Origin: JBFMHP01 sp964557295
GTDB taxonomy: Bacteria; Pseudomonadota; Gammaproteobacteria; RBG-16-57-12
Assembly: GCA_964557295.1 (NCBI GenBank)
Contig: CAZKZP010000005.1
Location: 1-64,000 of the forward strand
Direction: 5' to 3'
DNA: 64,000 nt
This document shows, one piece after another, positions 16,726 through 24,586 of the stretch. The notes beneath the pieces are model-generated. The model searched no databases. It saw only the letters and a list, made by a program, of their open reading frames with translations, and was not told where the DNA came from. Within the stretch, counting starts at the first letter, position 1. Each line of letters opens with the position of its first letter. Both the position numbers and the translations under genes were made by a program.

Positions 16726-17043
16726 TCAGCGCTGCTTTTTAGCCTCGATCGCCTTGATGTAACTGAGGATGGCGTCGATCTGCGCCCCGCTCAAGCTCCA
16801 TTGGTGGGGAAAATGCCGGACGACCATCTCCAGGAACGCCAGATAGCGCTGGCGCGCCTCCTGATCGCCGCAGCGGTGGGCCAGAAGGGCGATCGCCAGT
16901 TGCCGCGCACCGGGACAATCGCGGCCCCAGTCATAGCCCCGGAATACTGCGCCCGGGAGCAGATCGGGGCGCGGGCGCAGCGTCTCGCCATTTGCGCACA
17001 CCCGATTCCCGTCCGGGTGGCGGCTGCCTTGATATAGGGCCAT
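16726..17043 (-). CDS. DUF6166-like protein
   Basis: A 105-aa soluble protein with the order Y-x-G-x-R (residues 4-8), a variable middle, FRGYDWGRDCPGARQLAIALL (about 34-54, close to the FxWGYxGSGPxQLAxALL pattern of DUF6166) and a C-terminal VVRHFPHQWSLSGAQIDAIL. Proteins of this family are common in plasmids and genomic islands and have no known function. GAGGGG precedes the ATG. The preceding gap (17044-17357) holds a MITE. Confidence 0.65.
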   Translation of the reverse strand: MALYQGSRHPDGNRVCANGETLRPRPDLLPGAVFRGYDWGRDCPGARQLAIALLAHRCGDQEARQRYLAFLEMVVRHFPHQWSLSGAQIDAILSYIKAIEAKKQR

Positions 17044-17129
17044 AGCATCCCCTCATCGCAATGATGTCTTAAGGTCATACAATAATGACCAAAGGACATC
17101 GATAGATCAAGGATGACGCTAAGGGAACC

Positions 17130-17257
17130 GCTGATTTAGTCCCCTCTCCCTCAGGGAGAGGGTTAGGGTGAGGGGGCTAACAAGTTAACTTATTGAAATA
17201 TAAAACCCCTCATCCCAACCTTCTCCCTGAGGGAGAAGGGGTTTCGAATAAATCAGC
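17130..17257. mobile_element. 128-bp MITE built on CCCTCTCCCT palindromes
   Basis: GCTGATTTA (17130-17138) and TAAATCAGC (17249-17257) are the ends. Inside are two facing palindromes, CCCTCTCCCTCAGGGAGAGG and CCTTCTCCCTGAGGGAGAAG, each with its GTTAGGGTGAGGG-type flank, so the whole element can fold into a long cruciform. Related single palindromes occur at 10571, 22409 and 26892. Confidence 0.75.
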
Positions 17258-17357
17258 GCATCCTAAGACATATCTTCAGGGCGGGTATCCGCCGTTTAGC
17301 CGGGATTGTTCGTTCGCGGCAGCTCGCGCAGGGAAAATTCGGGTTAAGATAGGCCGC

Positions 17358-17765
17358 ATGGATATCCTCGCAGAACGACTCAAGGCCTGCCGCAAGGCGC
17401 TCGGGCTCACGCAACGTGAGCTCGCCGAGCAGGCCGGCATGGACCAGGGACATATCTCGCGCCTGGAAAACGACGGCAAGGGCGCCTCGACCGAGAAACT
17501 CCAAGCCTTGGCGCGGGTGCTGGGGGTGACCGTCTCCCATCTGATCGGCGACGAGATCCGGGAGACGCCCCCCGAATATCACCTCGCCCCCGGCCTGCGC
17601 GAACTGATCGAGGATCACGACCTCGCCCGCGCCCTGAACATCCAGGAACACGAATGGCAATTGCTGCGCGCCCTGTCCTTGCCCGCGGGCATCAACCGGC
17701 ATGGCTATGTGCAGTTGCTCATCACCCTGCGGGCGATCACCCCGCCGCGCACGCCCGGCCGATGA
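17358..17765 (+). CDS. XRE-family transcriptional regulator
   Basis: A 135-aa protein with an N-terminal Cro/C1 helix-turn-helix (LGLTQRELAEQAGMDQGHIS, residues 15-34, then RLENDGKGASTEKLQALARV) and a C-terminal alpha-helical tail of unknown role. ATG 17358 is chosen because the frame upstream runs through a MITE. The stop codon overlaps the start of yheU (ATGA), so the two are translationally coupled. It may be autoregulatory. Confidence 0.8.
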   Translation: MDILAERLKACRKALGLTQRELAEQAGMDQGHISRLENDGKGASTEKLQALARVLGVTVSHLIGDEIRETPPEYHLAPGLRELIEDHDLARALNIQEHEWQLLRALSLPAGINRHGYVQLLITLRAITPPRTPGR

Positions 17766-18001
17766 TCATCCCCCACACCGAGCTCAACCCCGACACCCTG
17801 CGCGCCCTGGTCGAGGAATTCATCACCCGCGCGGGGACCGACTACGGCGAGACCGAGATCCCGCTCGCGCGCAAGGTGGATCAGGTCATCGGCCAACTCG
17901 CGCGCCGTGAGGTGTTCATCGTCTACAGCGAATTGCACGAGACCTGCACCATCGTGAGCCGCCAAGAGCTGGCGCAGCAGCGGCGCGCGGAAGGAGATTG
18001 A
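17762..18001 (+). CDS. yheU: YheU family protein (UPF0270)
   Basis: A 79-aa protein beginning MIIPHTELNPDTLRALVEEF and containing REGTDYGE-like RAGTDYGETE and VYSELHETCTIV, the family's most conserved segments. Usual length is 70-80 residues. The function of YheU is not established. Its start overlaps the stop of the XRE gene by 4 nt, an unusual partner for yheU. Confidence 0.85.
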   Translation: MIIPHTELNPDTLRALVEEFITRAGTDYGETEIPLARKVDQVIGQLARREVFIVYSELHETCTIVSRQELAQQRRAEGD

Positions 18002-18017
18002 ATCTGACTGGCGGGCC

Positions 18018-18596
18018 TCATCGCGGTATCGCCGCCGAGGGCACCGCGCGTATCCACACCCGATTGGTGATGCCCGCGCCGCGCTTGAAATACAGGGCGT
18101 CGAACCACATCGCATCGAAGCGCTGCGCGTTGAAGCGCGTGTAGCCGTCCGGCGTGCCATCCACCGCATCGTAGGGATCGGCGAAGACCAGCTCATCGTC
18201 GTCCTCAGCGGGCGTGCCACGGTCGTTGTAGCCGATCACCAAGACCCAGTGACCGCCCCAATCGATCCACTCGACCAGCACCGGCGTCTTTTGCGCGATG
18301 CTCTCGCGCAACAGCGCCAAGCTGCCGTCGCTGCCCCAGGCCACCTCGAAGCCCTGCCGCCGCAGATACTCGACGATCGGCTCCGGCGCGGTGCCCCACT
18401 CCTCACTGGCCTGCACCTGCTGCGCGAGCTGCATCTCCGTCTCAGTTTTTCCCCAATACCCCAGCAGCGAACGCAGCGCCGACGGGCCGCAGGTATAGTC
18501 CGTGGTCTGCTGATACGAGGTCAGCTCCAACATCCCGGCGCGCTGCGCCGAGCAGGCCGTCAGCAACACGCAGAGAATAATTAGCAGTCGATGCAT
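18018..18596 (-). CDS. C39-like papain-fold peptidase lipoprotein
   Basis: A 192-aa protein with a short type II signal peptide (lipobox LTAC, Cys15) and a C39-like papain-fold domain: catalytic Cys36 in DYTCGPSALRSLL, His116 in GGHWVLVIGY and Asp140 in FADPYD. Such stand-alone lipoproteins are thought to cleave double-Gly leaders or cell-envelope peptides on the outside of the inner membrane. There is no ABC transporter fused or adjacent. It is convergent with yheU. Whether it acts on the precursor-like peptides at 10 kb is unknown; those lack a clear GG site. Confidence 0.8.
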   Translation of the reverse strand: MHRLLIILCVLLTACSAQRAGMLELTSYQQTTDYTCGPSALRSLLGYWGKTETEMQLAQQVQASEEWGTAPEPIVEYLRRQGFEVAWGSDGSLALLRESIAQKTPVLVEWIDWGGHWVLVIGYNDRGTPAEDDDELVFADPYDAVDGTPDGYTRFNAQRFDAMWFDALYFKRGAGITNRVWIRAVPSAAIPR

Positions 18597-18663
18597 ACAC
18601 GCTCCGATGGATTCGAAAGCGGTATGTTAACGCAAAGGAACAGCTCGCAGCCTGATGAAATGG

Positions 18664-18860
18664 CTATGACGCATGAAACCGCAGCACCTGCCTCGGCGCT
18701 TGGCGGATGAGCATCTGGCGCGCCTCTGTTGCTGGTGCAAAGTGAGCGGGGCGAGGAAGGTAATCTCGCCGGCGATGGCGGCGGCGATGGGCACGCCGTC
18801 GCGGTAGAGGAGGCGGTCGTGGCCCTGGGCGGGGATCTTCGGACCCGGTGTGAGGATGCT
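18664..18860 (-). pseudogene. C-terminal relic of an Lhr-type DEAD/DEAH helicase
   Basis: On the minus strand the frame reads LTPGPKIPAQGHDRLLYRDG then VPIAAAIAGEITFLAPLT, which resembles the C-terminal region of ligase-associated Lhr helicases (typically ...RVLYRDGVPVAALEGGEVRFL). It then continues in a second frame as ATEARQMLIRQAPRQVLRFH, the expected tail, to a stop at 18664-18666. The frameshift and the absence of the other roughly 700 residues show a decayed remnant. Confidence 0.6.
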
Positions 18861-18986
18861 GAGAATAAGTGGACAGGAATAAGGGGCAAGTATAAAAGGC
18901 CTCTGCCCCCCTAATCCGGCTTTATGATTCTTGAGCGGCGGGAATAATGCGAACCCGGCCCCTTTGATCTACCTTTGATTCCGTCA

Positions 18987-19009
18987 GACGTTCAAAATTT
19001 TGGAACGTC
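18987..19009. promoter_or_regulatory. Dyad operator candidate upstream of catalase-peroxidase
   Basis: GACGTTC and GAACGTC are inverted around AAAATTTTG. The dyad ends 19 bp before the -35 element of the katG promoter, a position suited to an activator such as a peroxide sensor. It does not match a consensus that can be named with confidence. Confidence 0.4.
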
Positions 19010-19027
19010 ATTATTGATTTATTCAAA

Positions 19028-19056
19028 TTGACACATAATTAGAATGAGTCTAAATT
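19028..19056 (+). promoter_or_regulatory. Sigma-70-type promoter of katG
   Basis: A perfect -35 TTGACA (19028-19033), a 17-nt spacer and TAAATT (19051-19056, 4 of 6). Transcription would start about 70 nt before the katG start codon. Confidence 0.5.
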
Positions 19057-19133
19057 CATTTACGCAGTAAGCACCGAGCATATCAACCACAATTTTTTAA
19101 CCCGATGTAATTTCATACGAGGAGTGAGTCTAT

Positions 19134-21368
19134 ATGCACAAACAAAACATACCATCACTCGCTGCAATAGCCGTGTCTATTACAGTGGCTATCTCATCTG
19201 CGCCCGCGTTTGCCGCAGCGGATACCAAATCGAATCAATTCTGGTGGCCTGAACAGCTTGATCTCAGCCCCCTTCGCGCGCAGACCCCCGATTCCAACCC
19301 GATGGGCAAGGATTTCGACTATGCCAAGGCTTTCGCCAGCGTTGATATGAAGGCCCTGAAGGCAGATATTCAGAAAGCCTTGACCACATCTCAGGATTGG
19401 TGGCCGGCCGACTGGGGTCACTATGGCGGTCTGATGATCAGATTGGCGTGGCATAGCGCGGGAACCTACCGCATCTGGGATGGCCGCGGGGGTGCCGACG
19501 GCGGCCAGATTCGTTTCGAGCCGCAAGGCAGCTGGCCGGACAATGCCAACCTCGATAAGGCCAAAAGAATACTATGGCCGGTCAAGCAAAAATATGGTCA
19601 CAACGTCTCGTGGGCAGACCTGATCATCCTGTCCGGGAATGTGGCATTGGAGTCCATGGGCTTTGAAACCCTGGGCTTTGCCGGTGGCCGCGTCGACGAC
19701 TGGGAAGCTGATGAGGTCTACTGGGGCTCAGAAACCAAATGGCTCGATAACGCCGAGCGCTATAAGGGCGGCAAACTGGAAAAACCGCTGGCCGCCGTGC
19801 AAATGGGTTTGATTTACGTGAACCCGGAAGGGCCGAATGCCAATCATGACCCCCTCGCCGCCGCCCAGGATATGCGCTTGTCATTTGGCCGCATGGCGAT
19901 GAATGACGAAGAGATCGTGGCGCTGGTCGCGGGCGGACATACCCTCGGTAAAGCGCACGGCGCCCGCGCCCCGTCCGATTGCGTAGGCCCGGAACCGGCT
20001 GCCGCCGCAATCGACGAGCAGGGTCTCGGCTGGATGAATAAATGCGGCAAAGGCAATGCAGAGGACACCATCACCAGCGGCCTCGAAGGTGCCTGGACCT
20101 CCACGCCAACCGCCTGGTCGGTCCAATACCTGGATAATCTGTTCCGATTCGAATGGAAGAAAGTCAAGAGCCCGGCCGGTGCCACGCAATGGATCCCAAC
20201 GGAGGAAAGCGCCGCCAACATGGTGCCGGATGCCCATATCGAGGGTAAGCGTCATGCACCCATCATGTTTACAACCGACATGGCGCTGAAAAACGATCCC
20301 GGATTCCGCAAGATCTCTGAGCACTTTCTGAAGAATCCAGGAGAGTTCGACAAGGCCTTCGCCCGTGCCTGGTTCAAGCTGACACATCGTGACCTCGGAC
20401 CACGCGCACGCTATGTAGGTTCAGAAGTGCCTAAAGAAGTGTTCGTCTGGCAAGACCCGGTTCCTCCCGTTGACCACAAACTGGTTGATGCGAAGGATGT
20501 TAAGAAGCTGAAATCCGAGATCCTCAAGTCGGGTTTGACGGTTCCCGAACTCGTGAGAACCGCCTGGGCATCGGCTTCGACCTTCCGAGGTTCTGATATG
20601 CGCGGCGGTGCCAATGGCGCACGCCTTCAACTGGCACCACAAAAGGATTGGGAGGCCAACGATCCGGCAGAACTGGCGAAGGTGCTGAAACGCCTTAAAG
20701 ACATCCAAAACGACTTTAACAGCGGACAAAAGAGTGGCAAGAAGATCTCCCTCGCCGACCTGATCGTCTTGGGTGGCGCAGCCGCGATCGAGAAGGCCGC
20801 GAAAGATGTCGGACACAACGTAGAGGTTCCCTTCACACCGGGACGCACTGACGCAACCCAAGAGAAGACCGACGTGGCATCGTTCGCCGTGCTCGAACCA
20901 ACGGCCGATGCATTCCGCAACTTCTACAGTCCTAGCTACGGCACACCCGCAGAAATGCTGGTGGAAAAAGCTGACCTGCTGAACTTGACCGCGCCGGAGA
21001 TGACGGTACTTGTGGGTGGTATGCGCTCCTTGGGTGCGAACAGTGGCGGCTCGAAGCACGGTGTCTTCACTGATCGTCCAGGCACGCTAAATAACGACTT
21101 TTTCGTCAACCTGCTGGATATGTCGACCAAGTGGACGAAGGCATCCGGTTCTGACGACATTTACGAAGGTCGTGATCGCACCTCAGGCAAGCTCAAATGG
21201 ACCGCCACCCCGGTTGATCTGATCTTTGGTTCGAACTCAGAGTTGCGGGCTGCCGCGGAATTCTATGCCGCCCGCGATGCAAAAGAGAAGTTCGTGAGCG
21301 ACTTCGTGGCGGCATGGACCAAAGTGATGACCCTCGACCGGTTTGATCTGCGTAATCGTGGGGGTTAA
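19134..21368 (+). CDS. katG: Catalase-peroxidase with Sec signal (periplasmic KatG/KatP type)
   Basis: A 744-aa heme enzyme that dismutates hydrogen peroxide and oxidises donors. Distal residues Arg103, Trp106 and His107 are seen in MIRLAWHSAGTYR; Tyr228 (LIYVNPEGP) and Met254 (FGRMAMND) complete the Met-Tyr-Trp crosslink; proximal His269 is in VAGGHTLGKAHG. The C-terminal half is the usual duplicated non-heme domain. Unlike ordinary cytosolic KatG, it starts with a signal peptide (hydrophobic AAIAVSITVAISSAPAFA, cleavage near residue 28), so it should be periplasmic like KatP. GAGGAG precedes ATG. It is monocistronic: own promoter, dyad upstream, terminator downstream. Confidence 0.95.
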   Translation: MHKQNIPSLAAIAVSITVAISSAPAFAAADTKSNQFWWPEQLDLSPLRAQTPDSNPMGKDFDYAKAFASVDMKALKADIQKALTTSQDWWPADWGHYGGLMIRLAWHSAGTYRIWDGRGGADGGQIRFEPQGSWPDNANLDKAKRILWPVKQKYGHNVSWADLIILSGNVALESMGFETLGFAGGRVDDWEADEVYWGSETKWLDNAERYKGGKLEKPLAAVQMGLIYVNPEGPNANHDPLAAAQDMRLSFGRMAMNDEEIVALVAGGHTLGKAHGARAPSDCVGPEPAAAAIDEQGLGWMNKCGKGNAEDTITSGLEGAWTSTPTAWSVQYLDNLFRFEWKKVKSPAGATQWIPTEESAANMVPDAHIEGKRHAPIMFTTDMALKNDPGFRKISEHFLKNPGEFDKAFARAWFKLTHRDLGPRARYVGSEVPKEVFVWQDPVPPVDHKLVDAKDVKKLKSEILKSGLTVPELVRTAWASASTFRGSDMRGGANGARLQLAPQKDWEANDPAELAKVLKRLKDIQNDFNSGQKSGKKISLADLIVLGGAAAIEKAAKDVGHNVEVPFTPGRTDATQEKTDVASFAVLEPTADAFRNFYSPSYGTPAEMLVEKADLLNLTAPEMTVLVGGMRSLGANSGGSKHGVFTDRPGTLNNDFFVNLLDMSTKWTKASGSDDIYEGRDRTSGKLKWTATPVDLIFGSNSELRAAAEFYAARDAKEKFVSDFVAAWTKVMTLDRFDLRNRGG

Positions 21369-21400
21369 CCGCTCACGAAAGCCTTCTTGACCGATGAAAC

Positions 21401-21431
21401 ACAACGGCGGCGTCACACACGCCGCCGTTGT
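21401..21431 (+). terminator. Rho-independent terminator of katG
   Basis: ACAACGGCGGCGT (21401-21413) pairs perfectly with ACGCCGCCGTTGT (21419-21431), a 5-nt loop, followed by AATTTTGT. Confidence 0.85.
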
Positions 21432-21502
21432 AATTTTGTCCCACCGACCGGCTTAACATTGGAGAGTAATAAGGGGGCAGCGCCCTTTATATCTCTTTAT
21501 TA

Positions 21503-22048
21503 TCAGTCGCGCAGTTTGCTGAACACATAGTGCGTTTTTTCCTCCGAGGCATGGCAGTTGAAGCAGGACTGGCCACCATCGGTCACCAAGCGTTCACTGC
21601 GGCTGTTGCCGGCGAAACCCTCAAAGCCCCATCCTCCGGTATCTTTGAAACGTTTGGCGTCGCGCTGCATCACGCCGACCAGCTTGCGCTCGCCCTCCTG
21701 AAGCGCATTGCCGCCTTCCTCGTATTTCAGCAGATCAAATACCAGCACCGCCCCGTCCGTGTACGTGCCGGTTTTCAGTCCCTGCAATGCCTTTTTATTG
21801 GCGTAGATGTGATGAATTCCGCCAAAGGGATTCTCCAGCGGATGACCGGGTTGGATCACCATGCTTTTGACGTGATACCAGTCCCGGTAGCCCGCATCAC
21901 GCGCGCTTCCTCTAGGACGTCCTCGNNNNNNNNNNTACCAGTCCCGGTAGCCCGTCGGGTACTCGACTTTTGCGGCTTCAGCCGCGTAACTACCAGCGCT
22001 CCCTGCGCCAAGCAACGACGCCGCAAAAAGAAGGTAGATGCGCTTCAT
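21503..22048 (-). CDS. Cytochrome P460 / c'-beta family protein (assembly-damaged)
   Basis: An exported c-type heme protein with signal peptide (LLFAASLLGAGSAGSYA), the family segments VKSMVIQPGHPLENPFGG and HHIYANKKAL, and a C-terminal CFNCH heme site followed by HYVFSKLRD. Cytochromes P460 oxidise hydroxylamine, while c'-beta proteins bind NO. The Lys that crosslinks the heme in P460 cannot be assigned here without alignment. Near the N-terminus the 19-bp sequence TACCAGTCCCGGTAGCCCG occurs at 21876-21894 and again at 21936-21954, flanking 31 stray bases and ten N. The true protein most likely reads ...PTGYRDWYHVKSMV... once, without the insert. Real length is about 165 aa. Confidence 0.8.
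   Translation of the reverse strand: MKRIYLLFAASLLGAGSAGSYAAEAAKVEYPTGYRDWXXXXRGRPRGSARDAGYRDWYHVKSMVIQPGHPLENPFGGIHHIYANKKALQGLKTGTYTDGAVLVFDLLKYEEGGNALQEGERKLVGVMQRDAKRFKDTGGWGFEGFAGNSRSERLVTDGGQSCFNCHASEEKTHYVFSKLRD
21926..21935. other. Assembly gap (10 N) with duplicated flanks
   Basis: The same 19-bp sequence lies on both sides of the N-run and 31 bases of unrelated sequence, as happens when overlapping contig ends are joined with a spacer instead of being merged. Confidence 0.9.
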
Positions 22049-22329
22049 GGTGTGGGCCTCCTCTTTGGAAACATTACGTAGTTGGGAAAAATAAACGATG
22101 TCTTTTAGAACTCAGGAAAGCAAGAATCACGGTTTGTTTTCCGTGCTCTGAAAATCTCAGGATGGAATGACTCAGAGGTTACCTAAGTGTAGACCAAGTA
22201 ACCTAGTTTGAGCGTGGGACAAAAAGACCGTCAGGAAACGTTGGGCTGCGGGATACCCGCATATCAGGATTTGCGCGCGGTGTTTCGCCGGGGCGTGGCG
22301 ATCACCCGGTGGAGGGTGATGCGATGAGG

Positions 22330-22378
22330 CCATGTCCGTTACAAGTAGAGCAGGATCGCGCAAAAATGGCTCAGACCC
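22330..22378 (-). pseudogene. Terminal fragment of a hemolysin III-type gene
   Basis: CCATGTCCGTTACAAGTAGA and the following bases match the 3' end and downstream flank of the hemolysin III gene at 57.07 kb (CCATGTCCGTCACAAGTAGA). On the minus strand it reads as LSHFCAILLYL plus stop, against VSHYFAILLYL in the intact gene. Nothing of the rest of the gene is present. Elsewhere in 22049-22468 only a palindromic repeat (22409-22443) is recognised. Confidence 0.55.
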
Positions 22379-22408
22379 GAATGGCACTTACTTAAGACGA
22401 TGCATTTC

Positions 22409-22443
22409 CCTCCCCCTTGACGGGGGAGGGTTAGGGTGGGGGT
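22409..22443. repeat. Dispersed palindrome CCCTCCCCC/GGGGGAGGG with GTTAGGGTGGGGG flank
   Basis: CCCTCCCCCTTGACGGGGGA forms a hairpin followed by GGGTTAGGGTGGGGG. It belongs to the same dispersed repeat type as those at 10571, 17140 and 26892. Confidence 0.65.
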
Positions 22444-22468
22444 GGAATACTGCGCAGGAGCCTTCACC

Positions 22469-23004
22469 ATGAACAGACTTTTACAAACAACAGTGCTGCT
22501 GGTTTTGCTTTTACTCCTCGGGGATGCACAAGCATGAAGGCTGACTATTATCGCGATACATCGCCGCGTTTGTTGTTCGAAGAATACTTCCTCGGCCCGG
22601 TAACGGCCACCGGCATCTTTCAGGATCGGCGCGGGCGGGTAAAACGAAGCTTCGTTGTGCAAATGGAAGGCCGCTGGCAAGGAGAGGAATTCGTCCTCGA
22701 GGAGGATTTTCTCTACAACGACGGCGTCAAAGAGCATCGCACCTGGCGCTTGCGCAAGCTCGACGAACACCGCTATGTCGGCCGTTCCGATGATGTGGTC
22801 GGCACGGCAAGCGGCGAAACCTATGGCAACACCCTGCATCGGAAATACGACTTATTGCTGCGCGTGGACAACAGAACCTGGAAGGTACATTTCGATGATT
22901 GGATGTTTCTTCAGACCAACGGCGTGCTGATCAATCGTGCCAAGATGAGCAAATTCGGCATCGAACTGGGCGAGGTGATTCTGTTCTTTCAGCGCGGCGG
23001 ATGA
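22469..23004 (+). CDS. DUF3833 lipoprotein with frameshift in signal peptide
   Basis: The mature part (from about 22525) has the DUF3833 features: FEEYFLGPVTATGIFQDRRG, RRFVVQ-like KRSFVVQMEGRW, DFLYNDGVKEHRTWRL, SDDVVGTASGETYGNTL, FDDWMFLQTNGVLINRAKMS and KFGIELGEVILFFQ. A start with a good hydrophobic stretch exists at ATG 22469 (MNRLLQTTVLLVLLLLL), but it runs into TGA at 22535. Read in the frame of the domain, the bases after the GGGG at 22520-22523 give GCTS, a lipobox Cys. One extra G in that run would join the two into a normal LLGGC lipoprotein. It is either a sequencing error in the homopolymer or a recent mutation. Function of the family is unknown. Confidence 0.75.
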
Positions 23005-23059
23005 ATGAGGGTAACCAAGCCGCTTGGAATAACATGGCACGCAGCGCGAGGAGGCAGTC

Positions 23060-23635
23060 ATGAAAAGGTTCCCGTCCATCGCGGCATTGCTAATGACATT
23101 CTTCTTGGCCAATACCGGCCATGCGGATGCCATTCGCATCAAGGATGCCCGGTTCGATGCCCGCTTTGCCTTGTCCGAGCCACCCCTGCAACTGCACGGT
23201 GCCGGCCTGTTAAAGTACGCCGTGTTCGTCGATGTCTACACCGCCGCGCTCTATCTGCCGCCGCAGACCGCAAGCGCTCGGGTACTGGAGCATGACGTGG
23301 CAAAGCGCCTGGAGATTGTCTATTTTGTCGATATCACCCGCGAACAGTTCGCCGCGGCCGCAATGAAAACCCTGGCACGCCAATTGAGCGACACAGACAT
23401 GCAGAAACTGCGCGACAGAATCAATCAGCTCCACGCCTTGTACAGAAACGTGAGCAAAGGCGACCGCTACGCCCTGACCTATCGGCCCGATCAGGGCACC
23501 ACGCTCGAGTTGAATGGCAATGTGCTCGGCACAGTCCCCGGCGCCGACTTCGCAGCCGTCTATTTCAGCATCTGGCTGGGAGAAGAACCGATCGCTCCGG
23601 GACTCAAAGACACGCTGCTGAAGCAAGGTACTTGA
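23060..23635 (+). CDS. Chalcone isomerase-like exported protein
   Basis: A 191-aa protein with a Sec signal (IAALLMTFFLANTGHA, cleavage about residue 23) and a domain of the bacterial chalcone-isomerase-like type: GLLKYAVFVDVYTAALYLP, AKRLEIVYFVDITREQF, RINQLHALYRNVSKGDRY and FAAVYFSIWLGEEPI. Bacterial members are periplasmic and their ligand is unknown; plant enzymatic activity should not be assumed. GAGGCAG precedes the ATG. It sits between DUF3833 and CIA30 genes in the same orientation, with short spacings, a triplet that looks like one operon. Confidence 0.8.
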   Translation: MKRFPSIAALLMTFFLANTGHADAIRIKDARFDARFALSEPPLQLHGAGLLKYAVFVDVYTAALYLPPQTASARVLEHDVAKRLEIVYFVDITREQFAAAAMKTLARQLSDTDMQKLRDRINQLHALYRNVSKGDRYALTYRPDQGTTLELNGNVLGTVPGADFAAVYFSIWLGEEPIAPGLKDTLLKQGT

Positions 23636-23649
23636 AGGTGACACCCATC

Positions 23650-24156
23650 ATGCCGGATTCCGTTACCGTCATCGACTTCAGCAGCGCCGATCTCTCCGCG
23701 TGGCGGCCGATCAATGACGGCGTCATGGGCGGGCTGTCGGAAAGCCGGATCACGGCGACCGGCAGCGGCACCGCCCTCTTTACCGGCACGGTCTCGCTGG
23801 AGCGCAACGGCGGCTTTGCCTCGATCCGCACCGATCTCCCGTGTCTCGACCTTTCCGGGCACTCGGGACTGTATCTACGCGTGCGCGGCGATGGGCATCG
23901 CTATCGACTGCGCCTGCGCTGCGACCACGGCTTCGACGGCGTCGCCTATCAGGCCGGCTTCGCAACGCAAGCCATGCAATGGCAAACGCTCCAACTGCCC
24001 TTCGATAACTTCCAACCATCCTTCCGTGGCAGGCCGGTGCCAAACGCCCCGCCGCTGGATGTCGCCAGGATATGTCAGATCGGTCTATTGATCGCCGATC
24101 GCCAGGCCGGGACTTTTAGCTTGGAACTCGCCTCGGTCGTCGCTGGCAAAGGATAA
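23650..24156 (+). CDS. CIA30 family protein
   Basis: A 168-aa protein of the complex-I-intermediate-associated 30 type: INDGVMGGLSESRI (about residues 21-34), a beta-rich middle with GGFASIRTD and LRVRGDGHRYRLRLR, WQTLQLPFDNFQPSFRGRPV and IGLLIADRQAGTFSLEL. It is galactose-binding-like in fold. ATG 23650 has AAGGTG 8 nt upstream and follows the stop of the preceding gene by 14 nt. Bacterial members have no demonstrated role; the association with DUF3833 and the chalcone-isomerase-like protein suggests a shared envelope function (inference). Confidence 0.8.
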   Translation: MPDSVTVIDFSSADLSAWRPINDGVMGGLSESRITATGSGTALFTGTVSLERNGGFASIRTDLPCLDLSGHSGLYLRVRGDGHRYRLRLRCDHGFDGVAYQAGFATQAMQWQTLQLPFDNFQPSFRGRPVPNAPPLDVARICQIGLLIADRQAGTFSLELASVVAGKG

Positions 24157-24447
24157 AGTCAGATGTCTGCTATTCTGTACGAATACACCATGTCTAACAC
24201 ATCGATGCTCGCCCTCGTGATGGAGGGCGGCGTGATGGACGATGAGCGCATCTATGCCTATTTACAGTAGACAACCGCGGTCGTCACCGGTGCGATCACT
24301 GCACCGTATCGTTCGTTGGCAAAGTGCCAGCAAGATTTTTCTCACGGCCAAGCCTCCAGCAAATTCTCTCAGCCCCGTTGGATTGCACGGAGAACGTTTG
24401 CCAATGAATCTGATCATAACGATCGAGTCTAATGGCGCTTGTTTCTT

Positions 24448-24566
24448 CTTAAGGGCACCTCTAAAAATTCGTCACACTGGCGAATGCCAGTGTCCAGATC
24501 CTTGAAACACTGGATTCCGGCATTCGCCGGAATGACGAAATGTGAATTTTTAGAGGTGCCCTTAAG
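24448..24566. mobile_element. 119-bp MITE, TTAAGGG-ended family, perfect ends
   Basis: The first 23 bp (from CTTAAGGGCACCTCTAAAA) are repeated inverted at 24544-24566 without mismatch. The interior has an ATTCCGGCATTCGCCGGAAT hairpin. It lies just upstream of the TerC gene and is the closest relative of the element at 12655-12772. The rest of 24157-24447 shows no gene beyond a 26-codon frame at 24190 that is not supported. Confidence 0.85.
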
Positions 24567-24586
24567 ATGTTACGCGGAGGATAAAG

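Noticed and set aside
18018..18596. C39-like lipoprotein as the leader peptidase of the precursor-like peptides
   Set aside because: The peptides have no double-Gly site and the gene is more than 6 kb away beyond unrelated genes; the adjacent S8 protease is the better candidate.
24190..24270. A 26-codon frame with a good ATG upstream of the TerC MITE
   Set aside because: Too short, no ribosome site and no recognisable sequence.
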